Source: Pseudobacter sp051955275 (GTDB lineage Bacteria; Bacteroidota; Bacteroidia; Chitinophagales; Chitinophagaceae). Taken from it: DNA of 64,000 bases. Location of the stretch: positions 1 through 64,000 of the forward strand of contig NZ_JBQCGW010000126.1 in the NCBI RefSeq assembly GCF_051955275.1. The letters run 5' to 3'. A program made the position numbers and the translations under genes. Below are positions 16,856 to 25,116 of this stretch, piece by piece (position 1 is the stretch's first letter; each line of letters starts with the position of its first letter). The notes under the pieces were generated by a model that did not search any database, was not told where the DNA came from, and worked only from the letters and a program-made list of their open reading frames with translations.

Positions 16856-18487
16856 TTATTTTGCCACACCTAGCGGTGAGAAGTATACGAATATTCCAAC
16901 AATGATAAACACCACTATCAAACTCAGTATCACATCCCACTTGTTCCAGCTGGCGCGGCTGGCGGCTTTGTCTTCCGCCACCGTGGTAGCAAAGGTGAGC
17001 CCACGGATATGCGCTTCGTCCGGTTTGGGAGTGAGCAGGCTTACAATCACCATAACGGCGATGCTGAACAGGAAGAGATAGATACAGAAGAAAAGGAAAT
17101 TGATGGTTGCAAAACTATGCAGCAGTCCTCCAACAGGAAGTTCCGTCTGGAACATCTGCAACGTGAGCTTGAGTATGCCGATGATGAAACCCACTACCAT
17201 GGCTGTGTACGCGCCTTTTGCATTCAACCGCTTGAAGAATACACCCAGTAAGAACACGGCTGCGATCGGAGGCGCCAGGTAACTCTGCACGCTTTGCAGG
17301 TAATCATACAAGCCACTGGAGATCCTTCCCATGAGCGGGATCCAGAGCATGCCCAGGATCACCACCACTCCGGTAGCAATGCGGCCCACTTTCACCAGTT
17401 GCTTCTCTGAAGCTTCGGGGTGCTGCTTCTGGTAGATATCCATGGTGTACAAAGTGGAACAGGCATTGTATACGGAGGCGAGGGAGCTCATCAGTGCCGC
17501 CAGCAATCCACCTGCCAGCAATCCTCTCAATCCAACCGGCATGATATGTTTCACCATGGCGGGGAAGGCTGCATTGTTATCATCCAGCTGCAGCTTGCCC
17601 TGTGAATGGAGCACGTAAGCGATCAGACCTGGAATGAGGAAGATGAAAAAAGGCATCAGTTTGAGATAGGCGGCGAAGATAGCGCCACGTCTCGCCTGCT
17701 GTTCGTTGCGCGCAGCCAGACAGCGTTGTACGATATGCTGGTCCGTACACCAGTACCAGAGGCCCACGATCGGTGATGCGATGAGGATCCCCAGCCAGGG
17801 ATATTCAGGATCATCCATGGGCGGGAACATATTGAGTTTTTCTTTGGGCAGTGCCGAGATCAATGCGTCCCATCCACCTACTTCTTTCAGACCGAAGACC
17901 ATCAACACCAGCGAACCGACCAGCAGTACGATGGCCTGAATGGCCTCCGTGTACATCACTGCATGCAGCCCACCAAAGATGGTGTACACACCGGTTACCA
18001 CAACCAGAATAATAGCGCCCGTCCAGAAATCCACACCCAGGAACTGGTTGAAAACCAGGGCTCCGGCGAAGATGGTCACGGATGCTTTTGTGATCACATA
18101 ACTGAGGAGCTGAATGATGCTGAGCAATCGCCTGGACTGCGGGTTGAACCTGCGTTCCAGGAATTCAGGCATGGTGTACACCATGCTGCGCATGTAGAAG
18201 GGCACAAATACCCATCCGAGGATGAGCACTATATAACTGTGCAGCTCATAGTGACCAAGCACGGTGCCCGATTTGGCGGCAGAACCGGCAAGGCCTACAA
18301 TATGCTCTGATCCTACATTGGAAGCCAGGATGCTGGCGCCGATCACAAACCAGCCGAGGTTACGGTTGGCCAGAAAATAATCGGAAGCAGATTCCTTGCT
18401 TTTACGGATAGACCAGATAGAGATGCCCGCAATCACCAGGAGGTAAACGATCACGAAGATCCAGTCGACGAGTCCTAAAAATTCCAT
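16856..18487 (-). CDS. Sodium/sugar symporter (SSS/SGLT family)
   Basis: 543 residues with about 14 hydrophobic segments. SSS hallmarks are visible: an N-terminal helix then SASDYFLANRNLGWFVIGASILASNVGSEH split by a short gap, GGLHAVMYTEAIQAIVLLVGS, and LLAGGLLAALMSSLASVYNACSTLYTMDIY, which holds the Na2-site serines. It should import a monosaccharide with sodium across the inner membrane. Its position between xylA and uxuA makes xylose or a uronate the likely cargo, xylose being favoured. It lies 45 bp after xylA and belongs to the xylB-xylA-symporter-uxuA operon. Apart from TonB receptors it is the only evident sugar importer of the xylan locus. Confidence 0.93.
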   Translation of the reverse strand: MEFLGLVDWIFVIVYLLVIAGISIWSIRKSKESASDYFLANRNLGWFVIGASILASNVGSEHIVGLAGSAAKSGTVLGHYELHSYIVLILGWVFVPFYMRSMVYTMPEFLERRFNPQSRRLLSIIQLLSYVITKASVTIFAGALVFNQFLGVDFWTGAIILVVVTGVYTIFGGLHAVMYTEAIQAIVLLVGSLVLMVFGLKEVGGWDALISALPKEKLNMFPPMDDPEYPWLGILIASPIVGLWYWCTDQHIVQRCLAARNEQQARRGAIFAAYLKLMPFFIFLIPGLIAYVLHSQGKLQLDDNNAAFPAMVKHIMPVGLRGLLAGGLLAALMSSLASVYNACSTLYTMDIYQKQHPEASEKQLVKVGRIATGVVVILGMLWIPLMGRISSGLYDYLQSVQSYLAPPIAAVFLLGVFFKRLNAKGAYTAMVVGFIIGILKLTLQMFQTELPVGGLLHSFATINFLFFCIYLFLFSIAVMVIVSLLTPKPDEAHIRGLTFATTVAEDKAASRASWNKWDVILSLIVVFIIVGIFVYFSPLGVAK

Positions 18488-18532
18488 ATGGCAGTGTTTT
18501 GTGGAAAGGGTTTATTAAAAATTATACTATGA

Positions 18533-19861
18533 TCAGATAAATCTGTTGATCAGGTTTTCGAGGTATTCCTGCTTACCGCTGATCACAGCGGGCTCGCCGT
18601 TCTCTGCTGCATAATTGCGCAGGTCTTCCAGCGTGAGCTTTCCTTCCTCAAAGGCTTTGCCCTTTCCGGCATCGAAGGATGCATAACGGTTGGCGCGGAT
18701 CTTTTTGTAATCTGATTTTGTGAGCACGGCTTCCGCGATCAGCAAGGCGCGTGCGAACGTATCCATTCCACCGATATGCGCATGGAACAGGTCTTCAGCG
18801 TCTGTGCTGTTCCTGCGGATCTTTGCATCGAAGTTGATACCGCCGCCGCCAAAACCATTGGCTTCAACGATCACCAGCATGGCTTCAGCCAGTTCATTGA
18901 GGTTATTGGGGAACTGGTCAGTATCCCATCCGTTCTGGTAATCTCCGCGGTTGGCATCGATGGATCCCAGCAGACCCACGTCGGCAGCCACCTGCAGCTC
19001 ATGCTGGAATGTGTGGCCGGCGAGGGTGGCATGGTTCACTTCTATATTCAGTTTGAAATCATTCAGCAGGTTGTACTGACGGAGGAAACCGATCACCGTC
19101 TCACTGTCGTAATCATACTGGTGCTTGCTGGGCTCACAGGGTTTTGGCTCGATAAAGAAAGTGCCCTTGAAGCCTTGCTTTCTCGCATAGTCCTTAGCGG
19201 TATGCAGGAACCTGGCGAGGTGATCTTTCTCCCGTTTCATATCCGTGTTGAGCAGGCTCATGTATCCTTCCCGGCCTCCCCAGAAAACGTAGTTCTGCCC
19301 ACCTAACGCAATGGTAGCGTCCAGCGCGGCTTTCACCTGCGCACCGCCATGGGCCAGCACATGGAAATCAGGATTGGTGGAAGCGCCGTTCATATACCTC
19401 CTGTTGGAGAAAAGGTTGGCCGTACCCCAGAGCAGCTGAATGCCGCTGGCGTCCTGCTTTTCTTTCAGGTAAGCAGTAAGGGCCTGTAATCTCCTTTCAT
19501 TATCGGCCACATCATTGGTATAGTCCACTACATCCACATCGTGAAAGCAATAGAAGGGCAGTCCGAGTTTGGTCATGAATTCAAAAGCCGCATCTGCTTT
19601 CTCCTTTGCTTTGGCAATGGGATCAGGGTTACTGTCCCAGGGAAAAATATGCGTTGGCTCACCAAAGGGATCTGCGCCACTGCCGCAGAAGCTATGCCAG
19701 TAGGCACAGGCAAAGCGCAGCCATTCTTTCATAGACTTTCCGGCAACTTTTTTATTCTCATCGTACCAGCGGAATGCCAGCGGGTTGTCAGTGTCAACAC
19801 CTTCGTACCGGATGGAACCGATACCACTGAAATATTCTTTCTTTCCTTTCACGATATCCAT
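18533..19861 (-). CDS. xylA: Xylose isomerase
   Basis: 442 residues, the class II (longer) form. Signature segments are present: VFWGGREGYMSLLNTDM, FFIEPKPCEPSKHQYDYD, NIEVNHATLAGHTFQHEL and GSIDANRGDYQNGWDTDQFP. Together these contain the metal-ligand Glu, Asp and His residues and the catalytic lysine in EPKP. The catalytic histidine region FCFHDVDV reads as FYCFHDVDVVD near residue 100. It converts D-xylose to D-xylulose in the cytoplasm. It lies 25 bp after xylB and 45 bp before the symporter gene, so it is co-transcribed from the LacI-controlled promoter at about 21590-21620. Confidence 0.98.
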   Translation of the reverse strand: MDIVKGKKEYFSGIGSIRYEGVDTDNPLAFRWYDENKKVAGKSMKEWLRFACAYWHSFCGSGADPFGEPTHIFPWDSNPDPIAKAKEKADAAFEFMTKLGLPFYCFHDVDVVDYTNDVADNERRLQALTAYLKEKQDASGIQLLWGTANLFSNRRYMNGASTNPDFHVLAHGGAQVKAALDATIALGGQNYVFWGGREGYMSLLNTDMKREKDHLARFLHTAKDYARKQGFKGTFFIEPKPCEPSKHQYDYDSETVIGFLRQYNLLNDFKLNIEVNHATLAGHTFQHELQVAADVGLLGSIDANRGDYQNGWDTDQFPNNLNELAEAMLVIVEANGFGGGGINFDAKIRRNSTDAEDLFHAHIGGMDTFARALLIAEAVLTKSDYKKIRANRYASFDAGKGKAFEEGKLTLEDLRNYAAENGEPAVISGKQEYLENLINRFI

Positions 19862-19886
19862 AGTGATTATTGTTTTAGATCTGTAT

Positions 19887-21395
19887 TTAATGATTGAGTT
19901 TTTCTTCCAAAGCTGCTTTCCATCGCTGGTACAAAGGCTCGTAGTGGCTCAGGCCGGATGGACTTGTAATGCTGATGGGGTGCCGTTTTCCGGACGCGCT
20001 TGCCAGGTCCGGGTAAATTCCTGCACCAATTCCGGCGCCGATGGCAGCTCCGAAACTTCCATCACCCTCATAGAATTCCACTTCCACCTGGTTGGTTTCC
20101 ACAAATGCATCGGTGAACACTTCACTGAGGAAGAGATTGCTTTTTCCTGCACGGACAACAGTAGGATGGATGCCGTTGGCGCGCATGATATCCAGTCCGT
20201 AACGGAAAGAGAAAGCGATGCCTTCCTGCACGGCCCTGATGGTATGGGCAGCAGTGTGCTGGTTGAAATCCAGGTTGAGCAGGTGGCCTCCGATGGTGCG
20301 GTTGTTAAGCATACGCTCGGCGCCATTGCCGAATGGCAGGGCGATCAATCCCTCCGCACCTTCCGGAACACCGGCTGCTGCATCATTGAGTGCCGCATAA
20401 CTGAGATTGCTGCCTGCGATATTCCTGATCCATTTATTGAAGATGCCCACGCCATTGATGCAGAGCAGAATGCCGGTGCGGGTATCCTGATCCGTTTCAC
20501 CTCCCATGGATTTCGGGATCTGGTGATTCACATGTGCGAAGCTGTTGATACGGCTCTGCTGATCATAGGTAAGCTGGTTGCTTACACCGTAGATCACGCC
20601 GGAAGTTCCGGCCGTGGTGGCCACTTCACCGGGGTGAAGCACGTTTAGGGAAAGGGCATTGTTCGGCTGGTCGCCCGACTTATAACCAACGGTGATGCCT
20701 GACCGAAGGCCAAGCCTGTCTGCCACCGCTGCTTTCAGCTGGCCATGCGGAGCGAATACGGGATGGATCTCCGGGAACATGGACCTGTCGAATCCGAAAT
20801 AGTTCAGTACATCTTCCGACAGCGAATTTGTTTTGAAATCCCAGAAGATGCCCTCGCTGAGTGCTGAAACAGTGGTATTGATCTCACCGGTAAGCTTCAT
20901 GCTCACGAAGTCTCCGGGCAGCATCACATGGCGGATCCTGCTGTAGAGCTCCGGTTCATTATGTTTTACCCAGGCGAGTTTGGCTGCCGTGAAATTACCG
21001 GGGGAGTTAAGCAGGTGCGATAAGCAATGCGCTTCACCGATGGCTTTGAATGCGGCTTCACCAGTTTCAACAGCGCGGCTGTCGCACCATATAATAGCAT
21101 TGCGCAGCACATGCTGATTGGCGTCTACCAGTACCAGACCGTGCATCTGGTAGGCGATGCCGATGGCGGATATATCTTTCGGATCATAGAGGCCGGTTGC
21201 ATGGCATTTAAGGATGGCCTGTTTGATATTTTCCCACCACTGGTCCGGGCTTTGTTCAGCCCAGCCGGGGTGAAGGGAAATGATATCAGCTTCCGTTTCC
21301 GGGTACTGCGCGCTTGCCAGCAAACGCTGGGTAACAGCATCTACTACCGATACTTTGATAGAGGATGTACCCGTGTCTATTCCGAGGAGGAGCAT
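19887..21395 (-). CDS. xylB: Xylulokinase (FGGY family)
   Basis: 502 residues with the two-lobed FGGY kinase layout. The N-terminal phosphate-binding loop is LLGIDTGTSSIKVSVVD. AIGIAYQMHGLVLVD and IIWCDSRA follow, with the catalytic-base region FTAAKLAWVKHNEPE. The C-terminal ATP site has AGTSGVIYGV, PEGAEGLIALPFGNGAERM and VVRAGKSNLFLSEVFTDAF. It phosphorylates D-xylulose to xylulose 5-phosphate for the pentose phosphate pathway. It is the first gene of the leftward operon. A leader of about 190 nt separates its start codon from the predicted transcription start. Confidence 0.95.
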   Translation of the reverse strand: MLLLGIDTGTSSIKVSVVDAVTQRLLASAQYPETEADIISLHPGWAEQSPDQWWENIKQAILKCHATGLYDPKDISAIGIAYQMHGLVLVDANQHVLRNAIIWCDSRAVETGEAAFKAIGEAHCLSHLLNSPGNFTAAKLAWVKHNEPELYSRIRHVMLPGDFVSMKLTGEINTTVSALSEGIFWDFKTNSLSEDVLNYFGFDRSMFPEIHPVFAPHGQLKAAVADRLGLRSGITVGYKSGDQPNNALSLNVLHPGEVATTAGTSGVIYGVSNQLTYDQQSRINSFAHVNHQIPKSMGGETDQDTRTGILLCINGVGIFNKWIRNIAGSNLSYAALNDAAAGVPEGAEGLIALPFGNGAERMLNNRTIGGHLLNLDFNQHTAAHTIRAVQEGIAFSFRYGLDIMRANGIHPTVVRAGKSNLFLSEVFTDAFVETNQVEVEFYEGDGSFGAAIGAGIGAGIYPDLASASGKRHPISITSPSGLSHYEPLYQRWKAALEEKLNH

Positions 21396-21589
21396 GTGTT
21401 CAGGTAATGATTTAGTTTGTTTTGTATTGGGGAAGCGATGAAAACTGACAGGTAAGTTTCCCGGACCGTAGTGTTTGAAAAAGTGATCCTGACGAGGTCA
21501 GGCAATATGGAGGTCATTTTCTTCATACAGCAATTTGGTGGCGAAGCGGGCCTGGCCCCTGAAAGCAATCGTTCAATTACATCGCAAAA

Positions 21590-21620
21590 CGAATATAGGA
21601 TTCTTTTTGAAAAATTGCAA
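21590..21620 (-). promoter_or_regulatory. xylB operon promoter overlapped by a LacI-type operator
   Basis: On the minus strand TTG (21620-21618), 20 bp, then TATATTCG (21597-21590), a 7-of-8 match to TAnnTTTG. The -33 TTG lies inside the operator at 21615-21630, so a bound repressor would block sigma-factor contact. The remainder of the 539-bp gap (21396-21934) contains a second operator, one extra inverted repeat and no convincing gene. Confidence 0.65.
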
Positions 21621-21630
21621 CCGATTGCAA
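21615..21630. promoter_or_regulatory. LacI-family operator 1 (xylB side)
   Basis: TTGCAACCGATTGCAA: the half-sites match at 7 of 8 positions around a central CpG, the usual layout of LacI/GalR-family operators. The same 15-base core recurs directly before the lacI-family start codon, so binding by that regulator is the simplest reading. Confidence 0.75.
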
Positions 21631-21781
21631 TTTTTTTAAAAGAATTCCTGTAATTTAATTGCCAGAATGGGAGCTGCAACGGATGCCGTCTCTTAAAACT
21701 GCCACCACAGCCAGGTTGCCGGGCTTTGCAACCTGCATTGAACGAAGCGGGTTCCGTAACCGGGTTCCCCCGCCGGGCTAA

Positions 21782-21801
21782 CCATGGAACTGGTTCCATG
21801 G
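21782..21801. promoter_or_regulatory. Additional inverted repeat in the xylan divergon
   Basis: CCATGGAAC-TG-GTTCCATGG, a perfect 9-bp inverted repeat with two central bases, lies in the middle of the divergent intergenic region. There is no T-run, so it is more likely a protein-binding site than a terminator. The binding protein is unknown. Confidence 0.4.
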
Positions 21802-21917
21802 GCGATAGCTGTGCAAACATCCGGTATCCTTGCAAATGGCGCAGCTGCTGGATCCCAGCCAATGACTGTTCAGAAAAAAAAGAAATCTTTGCAATTCAAT
21901 TTTTTTTATTGATTTTT

Positions 21918-21933
21918 ATGCAACCGATTGCAA
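21918..21933. promoter_or_regulatory. LacI-family operator 2 (lacI side)
   Basis: ATGCAACCGATTGCAA, identical to operator 1 except for the first base, ends two bases before the lacI-family ATG at 21935. A repressor here would block its own transcript and probably the whole rightward hydrolase operon. The operators are about 303 bp apart centre to centre, compatible with looping. No good -7/-33 pair for the rightward promoter could be picked. Confidence 0.75.
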
Positions 21934-21934
21934 C

Positions 21935-22963
21935 ATGAAAGCCAAAAAAGACGTTACCATCTATGATATTGCCCAGAAACTGGAACTGAGCTCCACCACC
22001 GTGAGCCGGGCCCTGAAGGATCATCCTGCCATCAATAAACATACTCGCAGGAAGGTGCAACAGGCCGCCAAAGAAATGGGCTACCGCGCAAACACCTTTG
22101 CCAGCAACCTCCGCCAGCAGAAGACAATGACCATCGGCGTGATGGTTCATGAGCTCAATTCAAACTTCATCACTTCCGTACTGGCAGGCATCGAACAGGT
22201 GACCACCGAAGCAGGGTACGACCTCCTCATCGCCCACTCATCAGAAAGCTATAAGAAAGAAGCGGCCAACGCCATGAACTTTTTCCACAAACGCGTGGAC
22301 GGACTCATCGCCTCCCTTTCTTTCGATACCGAAGGGCTGGACCATTTCAAACCATTCGAGGAAAAGAATATCCCCGTGATCTTTTTCGACCGGGTGGAAG
22401 AGAACAGTGAAAGCACCAAGGTGATCATCGATAATTACAAGTGCGGTTACCAGGCCACGGAACACCTGATCCAGCAGGGATGCAGGAATATCGTACTGGT
22501 TACCGCCAACCTGAAAAGGAACGTGTACGCCCAGCGCCATAAGGGATACTCAGACGCCCTCTATGATAATGGCATCACATACAACAAAGAGCATGTGCTC
22601 ATCAAAGACCTCAGTGAACAGTGCGGCGTGGAAGCAGCCATGCAGATCCTGAAGATGAAACCCATGCCCGACGGGGTTTTCATCACTAACGACTTCTCCG
22701 CGGCAGTGTGTATGCAAACACTGAAGGAGAAAGGCATCCGCATTCCGCAGGATATTGCTATCGTGGGTTTCAATAACGATGCGATTGGCAAGATCGTGGA
22801 ACCGCGATTGACAACTATTCATTACCCTGGCATCGATATGGGTGAGATCGCTGCACGCAATCTCATCAATCACCTGCAGGGGCATTCGGATATCCGGCAT
22901 ACGCAAACCATTGTGGTGCGATCTGAACTGATCATCCGGCAATCCTCTGTGAGACGAACCTAA
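21935..22963 (+). CDS. LacI/GalR-family transcriptional regulator of the xylan locus
   Basis: 342 residues. The N-terminal helix-turn-helix and hinge are clear (VTIYDIAQKLELSSTTVSRA, then KHTRRKVQQAAKEMGYRAN), with the periplasmic-binding-protein-like sensor domain from about residue 60 (TIGVMVHELNSNFITSVLAGIEQ ... GVFITNDFSAAVCMQTLKEKGIRIPQDIAIVGFNND). It stands at the head of the hydrolase operon and divergent from xylBA. A palindromic operator immediately precedes its start codon and a copy lies in the xylB promoter, so it very probably represses both arms and itself. The inducer is likely xylose, a xylo-oligosaccharide or a glucuronate derivative; the sequence does not decide. Confidence 0.93.
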   Translation: MKAKKDVTIYDIAQKLELSSTTVSRALKDHPAINKHTRRKVQQAAKEMGYRANTFASNLRQQKTMTIGVMVHELNSNFITSVLAGIEQVTTEAGYDLLIAHSSESYKKEAANAMNFFHKRVDGLIASLSFDTEGLDHFKPFEEKNIPVIFFDRVEENSESTKVIIDNYKCGYQATEHLIQQGCRNIVLVTANLKRNVYAQRHKGYSDALYDNGITYNKEHVLIKDLSEQCGVEAAMQILKMKPMPDGVFITNDFSAAVCMQTLKEKGIRIPQDIAIVGFNNDAIGKIVEPRLTTIHYPGIDMGEIAARNLINHLQGHSDIRHTQTIVVRSELIIRQSSVRRT

Positions 22964-22997
22964 AACAAGGTCATAAACTCCGAACCGACTGCTGCTT

Positions 22998-25094
22998 ATG
23001 AAACGATTTGCTTTTATCCTCGCCATTTTCTCCGCTGTCTGCTGCCAGGCAGAAACCGGTTATGAGCTCTGGCTCCGCTACCAGCCTGTATCCAATGCGC
23101 CGTATGCAACGCAATGCAAACAGGTATTGCGTTCCCTGCAAGTCTACGGAACATCCCCTACGCTCACAGCAGCCAGCACAGAATTGAAAAATGGATTGAA
23201 AGGCCTGCTCGGCATCTCCCTCCCGCTTGGCAGCAACGGGTCAGTTGTATTGGCCAGGCCCGAAAATATTCCCTCTATCACTCCCGCCATTAAAGAAAAA
23301 CTTGCAAAAGCAGGCAGGGAAGGTTACATTATTTATACCACCACCATCAATGGCAGCAAAAAAACGCTCATTTCCGGAAACACAGATCAGGCAATACTTT
23401 ACGGAGTATTTCATTTATTAAGACTGGTGCAGACAGCGCAACCCGTCCACTCACTCGATTTACTTTCCGTACCACGCAGTCCATTGCGCTTACTCAATCA
23501 CTGGGACAATCTCAATCGGACTATCGAAAGAGGTTATGCAGGCTTCTCCCTCTGGCAGTGGAACAATCTGCCGGGTTATGTAGACCAGCGGATCATCGAT
23601 TACGCGCGCGCCAATGCCAGTATCGGCATCAACGGAACGGTGCTAACTAACGTGAACGCCAATGCGCTGATCTTAACCCAGGAATACCTGCTGAAAGTAA
23701 AAGCCCTGGCAGATGTGTTCCGTATTTACGGCATAAAAACCTATCTCACGGCCCGCTTCAGCGCACCGATAGAAAATGGCGGCCTGAAAACTGCTGACCC
23801 GCTGGATCCCACAGTCAGAAACTGGTGGAAACAGAAAGTGGATTCCATTTATCAACTCATTCCGGATTTCGGCGGCTTCCTGGTGAAAGCCAATAGCGAA
23901 GGGCAACCCGGGCCGCAGGATTATGACCGCAACCATGCCGATGGCGCCAATATGCTGGCAGAAGCAATAGCACCACATAAAGGCATCGTGATGTGGCGGG
24001 CCTTTGTATACAGTCATACATCGGACGACCGTTTCAAACAGGCTTATGAAGAGTTCAAGCCACTCGACAATAAATTCAGCTCCAATGTACTGGTACAGGT
24101 GAAGAACGGACCTATCGATTTTCAACCCCGCGAGCCCTTCTCCCCCCTCTTCGGAGCCATGCCAGGCACTCCCATGATGATGGAGTTCCAGCTCACACAG
24201 GAATATCTTGGACAAAGCACCCACCTGGTGTATGAAGCCCCCTTATTCAAAGAAGTACTGGATGCAGACACATACACTAAAGGGAAAGGATCTCCTGTAA
24301 GCAGCACCCTCAGCGGGTTTGCCGCTGTAGCCAATATCGGCAACGATATGAACTGGTGCGGCCATCTCTTTGCACAGAGCAACTGGTATGCTTTCGGCCG
24401 TCTCAGCTGGGATCATCAGCTCAGCAGCGAAGCCATTGCCACAGAGTGGATCAGGCAGACCTTCACCAATGATCCGGCCTTTGTGAAACCCGTACTCCAT
24501 ATTATGATGCGCTCGCGCGAACTGATGGTGAATTACATGACACCACTGGGCCTTACGCATATCATGTATAACGGCCATCATTACGGACCGATGCCCTGGG
24601 GCAATACCCTTGGCCGGCCGGACTGGAATCCCGTGTACTATCACAAGGCAGACAGTGTTGGTATAGGTTTCAACAGGACCAGCACTGGCAGTAATGCATT
24701 ATCACAATACGCAGCACCGGTACGTCAGCAGTTTGAGAATATCAATACCTGTCCTGATGATTACCTGCTCTGGTTCCACCATGCCAGTTGGGACCACCGC
24801 ATGCAATCCGGCAGGAACTTATGGGACGAACTTTGCTACCGTTATCATTCCGCTACAGATTCTGTGCGGCAGATGCAACAGCAGTGGAATGCACTGCAAC
24901 GCTTCGTGGATACCGAAAGATTCCGGCATGTACAGCAGATGCTGGCTATACAGGCTTCCGAAGCAGCCTGGTGGCGCGATGCCTGCCTGCTTTATTTTCA
25001 GACTTTCAGCCGGAAACCATTTCCCACGGGTTATGAAAAACCAGCACATTCATTGGAGTATTACAAGAACCTTCACTTTCAGTTGACGTATTGA
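22998..25094 (+). CDS. aguA: GH67 alpha-glucuronidase
   Basis: 698 residues with an N-terminal signal peptide (MKRFAFILAIFSAVCCQA), so exported. The GH67 order is visible: an N-terminal alpha/beta domain (about 25-150), then the TIM barrel from SPLRLLNHWDNLNRTIERGYAG through GTVLTNVNANALILTQEYLLK, GFLVKANSEGQPGPQDYDR and GIVMWRAFVY, and a C-terminal helical domain with WFHHASWDHRMQSGRNLWDEL. These carry the conserved acidic catalytic residues of the family. GH67 removes 4-O-methyl-glucuronic acid from the non-reducing end of short aldouronic acids. It follows the regulator gene by 34 bp and pairs functionally with the GH115 enzyme encoded next. Confidence 0.96.
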   Translation: MKRFAFILAIFSAVCCQAETGYELWLRYQPVSNAPYATQCKQVLRSLQVYGTSPTLTAASTELKNGLKGLLGISLPLGSNGSVVLARPENIPSITPAIKEKLAKAGREGYIIYTTTINGSKKTLISGNTDQAILYGVFHLLRLVQTAQPVHSLDLLSVPRSPLRLLNHWDNLNRTIERGYAGFSLWQWNNLPGYVDQRIIDYARANASIGINGTVLTNVNANALILTQEYLLKVKALADVFRIYGIKTYLTARFSAPIENGGLKTADPLDPTVRNWWKQKVDSIYQLIPDFGGFLVKANSEGQPGPQDYDRNHADGANMLAEAIAPHKGIVMWRAFVYSHTSDDRFKQAYEEFKPLDNKFSSNVLVQVKNGPIDFQPREPFSPLFGAMPGTPMMMEFQLTQEYLGQSTHLVYEAPLFKEVLDADTYTKGKGSPVSSTLSGFAAVANIGNDMNWCGHLFAQSNWYAFGRLSWDHQLSSEAIATEWIRQTFTNDPAFVKPVLHIMMRSRELMVNYMTPLGLTHIMYNGHHYGPMPWGNTLGRPDWNPVYYHKADSVGIGFNRTSTGSNALSQYAAPVRQQFENINTCPDDYLLWFHHASWDHRMQSGRNLWDELCYRYHSATDSVRQMQQQWNALQRFVDTERFRHVQQMLAIQASEAAWWRDACLLYFQTFSRKPFPTGYEKPAHSLEYYKNLHFQLTY

Positions 25095-25116
25095 GCAATG
25101 ATCTAATTCAGTCATT

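Noticed and set aside
21377..21862. Minus-strand 161-codon open frame between xylB and lacI
   Set aside because: It covers the promoter and operator, lacks any recognisable domain and has a composition unlike a protein.
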